Source: Candidatus Cryptobacteroides intestinavium
GTDB taxonomy: Bacteria; Bacteroidota; Bacteroidia; Bacteroidales; UBA932
Direction of reading: 5' to 3'
NCBI GenBank assembly: GCA_017694845.1
Contig: JADIMI010000015.1
Coordinates: forward strand, 1-34,927
Length of the DNA stretch: 34,927 nt
A model generated the notes under the pieces. The model searched no databases, had not been told where the DNA came from, and worked only from the letters and a program-made list of their open reading frames with translations. Made by a program: the position numbers and the translations under genes. Shown piece after piece: positions 1-9,738 of the stretch (within the stretch, counting starts at the first letter, position 1; every line of letters starts with the position of its first letter).

Positions 1-118
1 TGTTGGCATATACAATGCTGTCAATCTGACTGATATGGTCAACATAAGAAATATTTTCATTCTTCGCTTTGCAGGATACCGCTGCTGCAAGGATTGTCAG
101 GATTAGCAATTTTTTCAT
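1..118 (-). CDS. Putative lipoprotein, N-terminal part (cut by window edge)
   Basis: An ATG at 118 opens a reading frame that runs off the left edge, giving 39 visible residues that start MKKLLILTILAAAVSCKAKN. Seen: two lysines, a hydrophobic core and an AVSC lipobox with the lipidation cysteine at residue 16, so this is an exported lipoprotein signal. The mature part begins with a short polar stretch followed by YVDHISQIDSIVYAN. A good TTTG/TATATTTG promoter lies about 40 bases upstream, which supports this start. Known: in Bacteroidetes such lipoproteins are often outer-membrane or surface proteins. The function cannot be told from 39 residues. Confidence 0.75.
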   Translation of the reverse strand, partial: MKKLLILTILAAAVSCKAKNENISYVDHISQIDSIVYAN

Positions 119-164
119 AAGCGTAAACAAAAAAATATTATCCTACCATTAGTCAAGCATTTAG

Positions 165-194
165 CAAATATAGTGGTTTTGATCGAACAGCAAA
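165..194 (-). promoter_or_regulatory. Bacteroidetes-type promoter for the lipoprotein gene
   Basis: Read on the minus strand, TTTG (194-191) is followed after 18 bases by TATATTTG (172-165), an exact match to the Bacteroidetes -7 consensus TAnnTTTG. The predicted transcript would start near 158, leaving a leader of about 40 bases before the ATG at 118. Confidence 0.6.
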
Positions 195-228
195 ATAATC
201 TCTAGGTTCTCAGGTATTTCCCGGACCT

Positions 229-744
229 TCAATAAACTAATTTATTTATACAATCATTATATGGATTTATGTCAATATTTAGCCTCAATCCCCTCAGCTC
301 AGCAATCCTGAAAATATATGATATGAAGCAGTCATCATGAACCTGCCATGAATATATCGTAGTCGCTCCAAGATTCAGGTCACGGCAAAGGTCGGTCTTG
401 TTGATGCGGTACTGATTGAGAGCTATGGTAAGGAAATCCAGATTCTTAGGCGTTTCCGGAGAATACAGCTTTGATGTCACCTTCACATTAGGGTTTGTCT
501 CTTCATTCATATCTGTAAGGCTGAACCGGATCTCGTAACCGAGCAGATCAAACAGCCTGTAGATGTTGGATATCTTCACGTCATCCTTCTTGAACCAGTA
601 GTACACAGACTGCCTCGAAAGCCCCATCCTGGCAGCCAGATCACCGACGGTCAGATTCATTTCTACCGCAAAATCATACAGAAACTTCAGATTCTTCAGC
701 GGATAGGAACCGCTGCGGACATTCCTTGCTTTTTTGTTCTCCAT
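229..744 (-). CDS. Tandem helix-turn-helix regulator (two copies of an XRE-like module)
   Basis: The 171-residue protein consists almost entirely of two HTH modules, at residues 17-76 and 100-159. They align over 60 residues without a gap, with about 18 identical positions. Shared features are KNLxFL at the start, DL and a Y-x-W in the recognition region, a central DD, and IS-I-R-L-G at the end. Module 1 carries a classic HTH (TVGDLAARMGLSRQSVYYWF). Module 2 is more divergent (NKTDLCRDLNLGATTIYSW). A 23-residue linker joins them, and there is no sensor or enzyme domain. A GTG directly precedes the ATG; I chose the ATG at 744. A strong promoter lies about 110 bases upstream, and a phased repeat array lies further upstream, so autoregulation is possible (inference). 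The regulon is unknown. Confidence 0.8.
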   Translation of the reverse strand: MENKKARNVRSGSYPLKNLKFLYDFAVEMNLTVGDLAARMGLSRQSVYYWFKKDDVKISNIYRLFDLLGYEIRFSLTDMNEETNPNVKVTSKLYSPETPKNLDFLTIALNQYRINKTDLCRDLNLGATTIYSWQVHDDCFISYIFRIAELRGLRLNIDINPYNDCINKLVY

Positions 745-852
745 CACTTCGATGCTTATTAAGGCAAGTCAATATTTTGAAAAAACATCATTTTCTATTA
801 ACTTTACCTCTGTTTTTATTAACACTTGCGATGATTCTCAGATGAATCCTCA

Positions 853-883
853 CAAAGATAACTTTTTGATGAGTTTTCACAAA
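853..883 (-). promoter_or_regulatory. Promoter of the tandem-HTH gene
   Basis: On the minus strand TTTG (883-880) is followed by a 19-base spacer and TATCTTTG (860-853), matching both elements of the Bacteroidetes sigma-ABfr consensus with ideal spacing. The predicted transcription start is near 846, giving a leader of about 100 bases that is long enough to carry control elements. Confidence 0.65.
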
Positions 884-965
884 CATTTGATTTTACTTTA
901 CAATACATCAATAATGCCTGCATTTACAGAAGAAGAGAAGAGGATACTGCTTCAGACTGGAAAAG

Positions 966-1002
966 TGTTTCATCGTGTTTCAGAATGTTTCAGAATGTTT
1001 CA
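966..1002. repeat. Four TGTTTCA heptamers at exact 10-bp spacing
   Basis: TGTTTCA occurs at 966-972, 976-982, 986-992 and 996-1002. The two middle units are identical over ten bases. The spacing is one helical turn, so all four copies face the same side of the DNA. The array sits about 80 bp upstream of the -33 box of the HTH gene, in a 470-bp stretch without a convincing gene. Such phased direct repeats usually bind an oligomeric or multi-domain protein; that role is inference here. Confidence 0.6.
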
Positions 1003-1069
1003 AACCTTCTATATTACTTCACATTTCCCTACACTCCGTCCTACGAGTTTGCTCTCTGAATTCACTTTT

Positions 1070-1088
1070 GGTACAAATACGGTACAAA
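1070..1088. repeat. Direct repeat pair GGTACAAA, 11-bp spacing
   Basis: GGTACAAA is present at 1070-1077 and again at 1081-1088, one helical turn apart. It lies between the TGTTTCA array and an 8-bp-arm palindrome. It may be part of the same control region, but a chance repeat cannot be excluded. Confidence 0.35.
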
Positions 1089-1103
1089 AACAGTGAAAAC
1101 ATT

Positions 1104-1123
1104 GATAGTTAATGATAACTATC
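1104..1123. repeat. Perfect palindrome, 8-bp arms
   Basis: GATAGTTA (1104-1111) and TAACTATC (1116-1123) are exact reverse complements separated by ATGA. The A/T-rich arms and short centre look more like a dimeric operator than a terminator. It lies just outside the phosphofructokinase terminator, between that gene and the HTH regulator region. Confidence 0.45.
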
Positions 1124-1134
1124 GTCATACAAAC

Positions 1135-1168
1135 AAAAAAAAGAAGAGCTGCCGAAACAACTCTTCTT
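1135..1168 (-). terminator. Intrinsic terminator of the phosphofructokinase gene
   Basis: On the minus strand AAGAAGAGTTGT pairs with GCAGCTCTTCTT (12 pairs, two of them G-U) around a TTCG tetraloop, followed directly by a run of T. It begins 46 bases after the stop codon at 1215. This is the cleanest Rho-independent terminator in the window. Confidence 0.85.
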
Positions 1169-1214
1169 CACTTGTTTATCTATCAGATATATGATTTGCT
1201 ACGACATCGTGACC

Positions 1215-2450
1215 CTACCACTCGAGAATCTTGCGGAAGTCGTATTTCTCCGGATCGGGAACGAAAGCCTTTGCCGCCTCGTAGTCGGCCGGAGTGATAT
1301 AGTGCGCGATGTAGTTGTAGTAGTTCTGCGCTGTACCGGCATTGATGTCAACGACGCGAGGAGGGATCTTCCCAGTCTCAGGATCCTGAAGATCAGCCAG
1401 GTACAGAGGAGACACATTGCCGTAGGCATCCACGTACACCATACATCCTGTCTTGCCTTCGCTGAAGAGCTGGTAGACTCCCATCGCAAGCTCAGTGCAG
1501 TATGTAAGATCGTATGCCACAGGATCCTGGCAGCGAACATCATATCCGATCTCGACAGGACGGGTCTTCACCTTCATTCCGAGATTCTTGAGTTCCTTCT
1601 CGAGCAGATCATTGAAAAGGACAGCCTTCGAGACCTTGCCGAGTTCCGGGTGGCCGTGCTCATCATAAGTGAAATGTATTCCTGCATCAGCAGCCTCTTT
1701 CGCCACCTCGTCATTGTGGAAAAGGCCTTCGGCCGCCACGATGGTGCCATAGTTCACTCCCATGATCTTCCTTTTGAGGATGGCGGATATGGAGAGTCTG
1801 ATGATCTTGTCAAGTGTCATTCCCGTCCTGTTGAACATTTCAGGGATGATGGTCATCGGACAGTGGGTTGCCTCGCCGATACCCAGCGCGAGACTTCCGC
1901 ATGTGCGTCCCATTGCCGAGATGACCAGCCAGTTGCCGGATGTGCGGGCATCTTCATAGATAGTCCTTGCAAGATGCGCCCCCTCGTTCTTTGCCGAATT
2001 GTATCCGAATGTCGGAGTGTTGTTCGGAAGAGGAAGGTCGTTGTCTATTGTCTTTGGGCAGTGGATATTGGCGATAGGATAGTTCTTTGCGGCGAGGAAC
2101 TTCGAGATCCTGTTGGCAGTGGAAGCCGTGTCATCCCCTCCGATTGTCACCAGAAGCTTGATGTTGTTCTCCTTGAACAGGTCGAGATTGAAATTCTCCT
2201 CGAAATCCTTGTCTGTCGGTTTGAAACGGCTCATTTCGAGGTAGGAGCCTCCCCTGTTGAAATAACGGTCAGCCTTGAAGAAATCGATGTCTTCGGTGCG
2301 GGCGTTCCTGCTGAACAGTCCGGAGTATCCTCCGTGAAGACCGATCACGCGATATCCTTTTGAAAGAAAAGTCTTGGCCACACTCATTGAGACTGAGTTC
2401 ATTCCCGGAGCCGGACCGCCTCCGCAGAGAATAATAATTGCGTCTTTCAT
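1215..2450 (-). CDS. Pyrophosphate-type 6-phosphofructokinase
   Basis: This enzyme phosphorylates fructose 6-phosphate to fructose 1,6-bisphosphate in cytosolic glycolysis. The 411-residue protein starts MKDAIIILCGGGPAPGMN, the nucleotide/PPi-binding start of the PFK family. Two positions separate PPi- from ATP-dependent enzymes. Here the phosphate-binding motif is GGDDT rather than GGDGS, and the catalytic motif is PKTIDND rather than PGTIDND. Both point to pyrophosphate as phosphoryl donor, which would make the step reversible (family knowledge plus inference). The frame stays open upstream to 2534, but the conserved start is the ATG at 2450, which fits the promoter at 2522-2551. It is a single-gene unit ended by the terminator at 1135-1168. 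Length is normal for the long PPi-PFK type. Confidence 0.93.
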   Translation of the reverse strand: MKDAIIILCGGGPAPGMNSVSMSVAKTFLSKGYRVIGLHGGYSGLFSRNARTEDIDFFKADRYFNRGGSYLEMSRFKPTDKDFEENFNLDLFKENNIKLLVTIGGDDTASTANRISKFLAAKNYPIANIHCPKTIDNDLPLPNNTPTFGYNSAKNEGAHLARTIYEDARTSGNWLVISAMGRTCGSLALGIGEATHCPMTIIPEMFNRTGMTLDKIIRLSISAILKRKIMGVNYGTIVAAEGLFHNDEVAKEAADAGIHFTYDEHGHPELGKVSKAVLFNDLLEKELKNLGMKVKTRPVEIGYDVRCQDPVAYDLTYCTELAMGVYQLFSEGKTGCMVYVDAYGNVSPLYLADLQDPETGKIPPRVVDINAGTAQNYYNYIAHYITPADYEAAKAFVPDPEKYDFRKILEW

Positions 2451-2521
2451 ACAGTATTGATTTTTATAAAAAATGTCCTGGTCATAATGCGTCGACATCG
2501 GTAGTCCCCGATTCCGCGTTG

Positions 2522-2551
2522 CAAAATTATCCATTTTTCATCGAATTTCAA
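2522..2551 (-). promoter_or_regulatory. Promoter of the phosphofructokinase gene
   Basis: On the minus strand TTG (2551-2549) is followed by a 19-base spacer and TAATTTTG (2529-2522). The predicted start is near 2515, giving a leader of about 65 bases. This placement supports the ATG at 2450 over the upstream in-frame extension. Confidence 0.65.
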
Positions 2552-2563
2552 CGAAAATTTCGT

Positions 2564-2571
2564 TAATTTTG
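2564..2571 (+). promoter_or_regulatory. Candidate -7 box for the ligA gene cluster
   Basis: TAATTTTG matches TAnnTTTG and lies 55 bases before the ligA ATG, back to back with the phosphofructokinase promoter. I see no TTTG at the expected -33 position, so this is weaker than the opposing promoter. Confidence 0.4.
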
Positions 2572-2583
2572 TAAGTTATTTTG

Positions 2584-2609
2584 TCTGCCGCAAAACAAAT
2601 AACGGCAGA
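2584..2609 (+). promoter_or_regulatory. Hairpin in the ligA leader
   Basis: TCTGCCG (2584-2590) and CGGCAGA (2603-2609) are perfect reverse complements around a 12-base A-rich loop. The hairpin ends nine bases before the ligA ATG, where a ribosome would land, and no Shine-Dalgarno sequence is visible. It could affect translation or mRNA stability; that is inference. Confidence 0.45.
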
Positions 2610-2612
2610 TGA

Positions 2613-4736
<2,124 letters not shown>

Positions 4737-4747
4737 AGGAGGAGGGG

Positions 4748-5671
4748 ATGAACAGGTTCAGACACTACAGAGAGAACGTGAGGCAGTTTTTCGCCAATGA
4801 TATCTGGAGGCTCAACTTGGAGGAGCTGTCCAGGGTCAAGGCAAAGGCAGTCAAATATCTGAAAGTACTGATCATAACCATCAAGACATTCTCTGCCGAG
4901 AAGATAGGGTTCCAGGCTGTCGCCCTCAGTTTCTTCGGCACAATGGCGGTCGTCCCGTTTGTGGCCGTGGCCTTTGCCGTGACCGATGGATTCGGGCTGT
5001 CGGACAAGCTGAGGGAACTTCTCTACGCCAATTTTGACGGACATCAGGAAATTATCGACATGCTCCTGACCTACGCCAACAATATCATAGAGGCATCCCA
5101 GAGCAGCGCGATGGGGCTTGTAAGCGCCCTTGTGTTCGTATGGCTCATAATCTGGATGATGATATGCGTCGAGAGGGTGTTCAACAATGTATGGAGAGTA
5201 CGCAAGTCAAGGAACTTCTTCAAGAGATTCGGGTTCTACCTGCTTATACTGTTCATTGCCCCGTTTGTCGTGATGCTCTTCTTCTCGGGGTCGCTCGTAT
5301 ATACCAACGCATTCAAGAACATAGGTCTCGGGGTGGCATATTTCGACACCCTGTCATCCGTCTTCGCATGGCTGATATTCTATGTCATAGCCACCCTCAC
5401 CTTTTCCGCAATGTACAAGTTCATACCCAACTATAAGGTAAAATACAGCCACGCGTTCAGGGCCGCGGCCATTTCCGCCATAGTGTTCACCCTGCTGCAG
5501 TATCTCTATCTCGAGACCCAGCTTTTCGTGACAAGGCTCAATATGGTATACGGTGCCGTCGCGGCTATCCCTCTGTTTATGTTCTGGATGAATTTCGGAT
5601 GGTTCATCATACTCTTCGGAGCAGAACTTTCATACGCATTCCAGAATGTCAACAACTATAACCTTGAATGA
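4748..5671 (+). CDS. YihY/BrkB-family inner membrane protein
   Basis: This 307-residue protein belongs to the YihY/BrkB family, once mislabelled ribonuclease BN. Seen: a cytosolic N-terminal stretch of about 45 residues, then roughly six hydrophobic segments, including VALSFFGTMAVVPFVAVAFAV, MGLVSALVFVWLIIWMMI and YLLILFIAPFVVMLFF. The family pattern with a conserved last segment (AAIPLFMFWMNFGWFIILFGAELSYAF) is present. Its role in the cell is not established; transport or envelope maintenance have been suggested for relatives. A strong purine-rich Shine-Dalgarno stretch (GAGGAGGAGGGG) sits directly before the ATG, unusual for Bacteroidetes. The gene overlaps the next one by four bases (ATGA), so it is translated with its neighbours. 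Confidence 0.88.
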   Translation: MNRFRHYRENVRQFFANDIWRLNLEELSRVKAKAVKYLKVLIITIKTFSAEKIGFQAVALSFFGTMAVVPFVAVAFAVTDGFGLSDKLRELLYANFDGHQEIIDMLLTYANNIIEASQSSAMGLVSALVFVWLIIWMMICVERVFNNVWRVRKSRNFFKRFGFYLLILFIAPFVVMLFFSGSLVYTNAFKNIGLGVAYFDTLSSVFAWLIFYVIATLTFSAMYKFIPNYKVKYSHAFRAAAISAIVFTLLQYLYLETQLFVTRLNMVYGAVAAIPLFMFWMNFGWFIILFGAELSYAFQNVNNYNLE

Positions 5672-7890
5672 CAATGAGTATCTCAGAATTCACACAACAG
5701 GATTATGAAGTCATAGCACGTGATTACGCCGATCTGAAGGAATCGGCGGTGAAGCGGTGTGCCAACCAGAGCGAGATGGAAGTGGTCCAGAAAGCCTTTG
5801 AGTTTGCCAATGAGGCACATAAGGGTGTCCGTCGCCGCAGCGGTGAGCCATACATACTTCACCCGATAGCTGTCGCCAAGATTGTAGTGACGAACATCGG
5901 TCTCGGCTACAAGTCGATAGCGGCTGCGCTTCTGCACGATGTCGTGGAGGATACAGACTATACTGTAGATGACATAAGGAACCTTTTCGGAGACCGCATC
6001 GCCCTGCTGGTGGATGGCCTCACCAAGATAAAGGTAGTGCTTGACAATGATGCCAAGGCAGGGAACAGAAGCATCCAGGCGGAAAACTTCAAGAGGATTC
6101 TCCTGACGCTGAATGATGATGTCAGGGTCGTGCTGATAAAGCTCGCCGACCGTCTGCACAACTGCCGGACGATAGAGTTCATGCCGGAGTACAAGAGGGA
6201 CAAGATATTGAGCGAGACAATGTTCATATTCATTCCTCTGGCCCACAGGCTCGGTCTGTATGAAGTAAAGTCGGAGATGGAGAACATCTGGCTCAGATAC
6301 AAGGAGCCCGAGGCGTTCAACGATATCACCGCCAAGATCAACAGGAACATGACGGACAAGGAGAAGGAGATCGATGATTTCATAGCTCCCATCTCCACCG
6401 CACTGAAGAACGCCGGGTTCAATTTCGAGATACGCAAGAGGGTCAAGACCGCATACTCGATCTGGCACAAGATGGTCACCAAGGGCATCACATTCGACCA
6501 GGTCTATGACCTTTATGCAGTCAGGATCATCTTCACTCCGGATCCGGGGGCCACAGAGACAGAAAGGGACCAGTGCTACCACGTATTCTCCATAATAACG
6601 GACATATACAGATACAAGCCCGACAGGGTCAGGGACTGGGTCAAGCACCCGAAAGACAACGGATACGAGGCTCTGCACTGTACGCTTATGAGCCACTCAG
6701 GCATCTGGATCGAGGTGCAGATTCGTACACGGAGGATGGATGACATTGCGGAGAAAGGCATAGCGGCCCACTGGGCCTACAAGAAAGATGGCTTCGTAGG
6801 AGAGAACGAGAGCGAGATGGACAAATGGATATCCAAGGTCAAGGAAATCCTGGTCAATCCTGATGTGAACGCACTCGAACTCCTGGATATCATCCACAAC
6901 GACCTGAACACTTCGGATATCTTCGTCTTCACCCCGAAAGGGGATCAGAAACGCATTCAGAAAGGGGCGACGGCCCTGGATTTCGCATACAGCATCCACA
7001 GCCATATCGGCAACACCGCCATTGCGGCGAAAGTCAATATGAAGCTCGTGCCGCTGTCATACGTACTCAAGGGCGGGGATCAGGTGGAGATCATCACCGC
7101 CGAGACGGAATCTCCGAAACAGGAATGGCTCCAGTTCCTGCAGACACGCAAGGCCAGGAGCATCGTGATGGACTACCTCAAGAGCAAGCGGAACGACAGC
7201 ATCAGGTCAGGAAGGAAGATGCTCGAGGAACAGATATCCGCACTTGGCTACAAGGTTTCAGACAAGACACTCAGGCAGCTGCTTGACAGATACGGACTGC
7301 CGGAGGATGATGTCGATGAACTATATTTCAGGATCGGCATCGGTGTGCTGAAGCTCAATGATCTGGACAGTATACTCAAATCCTCCTCATCGAAATCGAA
7401 ACAGTGGCTTTCGCTTTTCAGGCCAAAGGCACGTAAAGATGATCTCGCAGCAGGAGGCACCGGAGCGGATGGACACAGATATATCACGGCGTCATGCTGC
7501 AGTCCGATCCCCGGCGACAGCGTGGTCGGATTCCTCGGCCCGGATGGGACAGTCACAGTCCACAAGAAAAGCTGTCCTGTGGCGAATAACGAAGCGGCGA
7601 AGCACGGAGACAGGATTGTGGTTCCGGACTGGGAAGGGGCGGCGCAGACCTCATTCCTTGTCAGGCTGTCTCTCAAGGGGCTGGACCGGATCGGCATAAT
7701 CAATGAAATAACCCGCTACATATCATTCGTCATGAGCGTCAACATCCGCAGGATCGACATTGCCACAGAAGGCGGTGTCTTCGATGGAGTGATTGACCTG
7801 TATGTGCACGACAAGAAAGACCTGGACAAACTGACGAAAAAGCTCTCCAAGATAGAAGGCATTCAGAGCGTAGTGAGAAGCGACATATAA
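5668..7890 (+). CDS. Bifunctional Rel/SpoT-type (p)ppGpp synthetase/hydrolase
   Basis: This enzyme makes and breaks down the starvation alarmone (p)ppGpp. In the 740-residue protein, the hydrolase HD domain has H51, H65 and the intact H90-D91-x-x-E94-D95 motif, so hydrolysis should be active. The synthetase domain spans about 255-365, a TGS domain about 415-475, a Cys-containing regulatory domain includes C610, C611 and C636, and an ACT domain spans about 662-737. The charged motif that separates bifunctional (RXKD) from synthesis-only (EXDD) enzymes reads R320-V-R-D323, a conservative variant of the bifunctional form. The downstream PKDNGYEALH segment is intact. The start overlaps the end of the YihY gene (ATGA), and the next gene follows after three bases. 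Length is normal. Confidence 0.95.
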   Translation: MTMSISEFTQQDYEVIARDYADLKESAVKRCANQSEMEVVQKAFEFANEAHKGVRRRSGEPYILHPIAVAKIVVTNIGLGYKSIAAALLHDVVEDTDYTVDDIRNLFGDRIALLVDGLTKIKVVLDNDAKAGNRSIQAENFKRILLTLNDDVRVVLIKLADRLHNCRTIEFMPEYKRDKILSETMFIFIPLAHRLGLYEVKSEMENIWLRYKEPEAFNDITAKINRNMTDKEKEIDDFIAPISTALKNAGFNFEIRKRVKTAYSIWHKMVTKGITFDQVYDLYAVRIIFTPDPGATETERDQCYHVFSIITDIYRYKPDRVRDWVKHPKDNGYEALHCTLMSHSGIWIEVQIRTRRMDDIAEKGIAAHWAYKKDGFVGENESEMDKWISKVKEILVNPDVNALELLDIIHNDLNTSDIFVFTPKGDQKRIQKGATALDFAYSIHSHIGNTAIAAKVNMKLVPLSYVLKGGDQVEIITAETESPKQEWLQFLQTRKARSIVMDYLKSKRNDSIRSGRKMLEEQISALGYKVSDKTLRQLLDRYGLPEDDVDELYFRIGIGVLKLNDLDSILKSSSSKSKQWLSLFRPKARKDDLAAGGTGADGHRYITASCCSPIPGDSVVGFLGPDGTVTVHKKSCPVANNEAAKHGDRIVVPDWEGAAQTSFLVRLSLKGLDRIGIINEITRYISFVMSVNIRRIDIATEGGVFDGVIDLYVHDKKDLDKLTKKLSKIEGIQSVVRSDI

Positions 7891-7893
7891 TCT

Positions 7894-9738
7894 ATGGGCA
7901 TAATTAAGAAAATACTTTCAAGATATTTCCCCGCTGTTCCTGTAGGGGCAGTGCTTGCATCGGTAATGTTCTCGCATTCCTGTGCGAACACTACAACACC
8001 GCCGAGCGGAGGGCCTAAAGACACTATCCCTCCTGTAATTGTCAAACTGTATCCGCCCGACGGGGCGACGATGGTTCCTGTCCACAAGACACAGCTTTCG
8101 TTCACATTCGATGAATATGTGGTGGTGAAGGAGAGGCAGAACATTTTACTCTCCCCGCCTCAGGCGAAGGCTCCTCTGTACAAGATCAAAGGCAAGAGCG
8201 TAGTCATTTCGTTCGATGAGGACCTCGATTCGAACAGGACATATACACTTGACCTGACCAATGCGATAGCCGACAACAACGAAGGCAATATGTTTCCCGG
8301 ACTGACCCTGGCATTCTCGACAGGGGCGGTGCTGGATTCGATGATGCTGACAGGAAGTGTATACGACTGCAACACCCTGATGCCAGTCAAGGGAGCGACG
8401 GTGATGCTGTACAAATACCAGGGAGACTCGACTGTCGTGAACGACACCCTGACGGTGCCTTCGGATTCTGCTGTCTTCCTGAAACGTCCGGATGCCGCCG
8501 CCAAGACAGATGACTGGGGATTCTTCTGTGTCAGAAACATCGAGGACACCCTGTACAGGATGTACGCCATACTGGAGGAAAGTCCCAACAATATATATGA
8601 TCCGGACAATGACAGGGTAGCATTCATAGATTCTCTGGTCAGGCCTGTCACCGTAGTCGATGACTCGCTTCCTGAAGTCATCAAGTATCTGATGACCGAT
8701 ACGCTGGCCTGTCTGGCCAGAAAGAGCGAATATGAGATGAACCTCTTCAAGGAGACACCATCGAAGCAGATGATTGTCAACAGTGAACGTATAGGGGAAA
8801 GGACGGCTTATATCACCTTTATGGCTCCGTATGCGGAAGTGGACTCGATATGGATACGCGATGTACCTTCAGACAGACTCATAACGCAGTTCAATCTGGA
8901 GAGGGACAGTCTCGAGATCTGGGTGAACGACCCTTCGGAGCAGCCGGACACGCTTTTCCTGAATGTATCGTATATGAAGACTGATACGCTCGGACAGCTA
9001 TCGCCTTTCATTGAAGAAGTGAAACTTACCAAGCCGCGCAAGACAGCTGCCGCCAAGAGTGCCAGGCGTGACATAAAGAAGGAGGATACGACCACCGTCT
9101 TCACCATCACTGCAGAACCGGAGACCGTCGAACAGTACGGTTTCCTCATAGAGTTCAAATACCCTCTGGTGGAGTCAGCATTCGATTCGCTGGAATTCAG
9201 GTATCTGAACCCGCGTCAGCAGGAGTCCACAGGAAAGTATACTGTGGAACAGGACAGCCTGAACCTGAGGAAATATGTAGTCCGCCCGGTAGAGAAACTG
9301 ATGCCGGGATATGAATATTTTCTCAAGGTCCCTGCCAGGAAATTTATGGATATCAACGGGTTCTACAATGACAGCTCTGAAGTCAAGGTAATGCTGCCTA
9401 ACGATGACAAGCTCAGTTCTCTGTCACTGGTGCTTTCTAATGTTAAGAACAAGTATATCGTGGATCTGCTTACCGAAAAAAGGGACAAGGTAGTGAGGTC
9501 ATTTATAATAGAAAACGACTGTACGCTCCTGTTCCCGTATATCACTGCCGGAAAATACTGCATAAGGATCACCGAGGATCTGAACAGGAACGGCCTTGTG
9601 GATACCGGAAACATACTGGAAAGGAAGCAGCCGGAGAAAGTCAAGTTCTACCGGCTCGATGACGGGACTTTCCTGATCGACATACCTGAAATGACAGAGC
9701 TGCAGCAGAACATTGATTTAGGAGAACTGTTCAAATGA
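7894..9738 (+). CDS. Ig-like domain lipoprotein (SbsA/Big_5-type fold)
   Basis: This 614-residue protein has a lipoprotein signal with the lipidation cysteine at C30 (SHSC), then TTPPSGGPKDTIPP, a hallmark start of a Bacteroidetes family of Ig-like lipoproteins. An Ig-like domain covers about 43-145, ending in LAFSTG. A carboxypeptidase-regulatory-like segment follows (GSVYDCNTLMPVKGATVMLYKY, split here as GSVYDCNTLM then PVKGATVMLYKY). Near the C-terminus DLNRNGLVDTG resembles a calcium-binding loop. No catalytic domain is visible, so it is probably a structural or assembly protein at the outer membrane. It follows the Rel/SpoT gene after three bases and overlaps the next gene by four bases, hinting at a joint role with that barrel protein. 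The exact function is unknown. Confidence 0.8.
   Translation: MGIIKKILSRYFPAVPVGAVLASVMFSHSCANTTTPPSGGPKDTIPPVIVKLYPPDGATMVPVHKTQLSFTFDEYVVVKERQNILLSPPQAKAPLYKIKGKSVVISFDEDLDSNRTYTLDLTNAIADNNEGNMFPGLTLAFSTGAVLDSMMLTGSVYDCNTLMPVKGATVMLYKYQGDSTVVNDTLTVPSDSAVFLKRPDAAAKTDDWGFFCVRNIEDTLYRMYAILEESPNNIYDPDNDRVAFIDSLVRPVTVVDDSLPEVIKYLMTDTLACLARKSEYEMNLFKETPSKQMIVNSERIGERTAYITFMAPYAEVDSIWIRDVPSDRLITQFNLERDSLEIWVNDPSEQPDTLFLNVSYMKTDTLGQLSPFIEEVKLTKPRKTAAAKSARRDIKKEDTTTVFTITAEPETVEQYGFLIEFKYPLVESAFDSLEFRYLNPRQQESTGKYTVEQDSLNLRKYVVRPVEKLMPGYEYFLKVPARKFMDINGFYNDSSEVKVMLPNDDKLSSLSLVLSNVKNKYIVDLLTEKRDKVVRSFIIENDCTLLFPYITAGKYCIRITEDLNRNGLVDTGNILERKQPEKVKFYRLDDGTFLIDIPEMTELQQNIDLGELFK

Noticed and set aside
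734..1096. Open reading frame of 120 codons on the plus strand
   Set aside because: Its sequence is low in typical coding features, it overlaps the HTH gene promoter and the TGTTTCA array, and it matches no family I recognise. The frame is probably open by chance.
1191..2363. Long plus-strand frame opposite the phosphofructokinase gene
   Set aside because: It is a mirror of a well-conserved gene with intact motifs on the other strand. Its length reflects codon use of the real gene.
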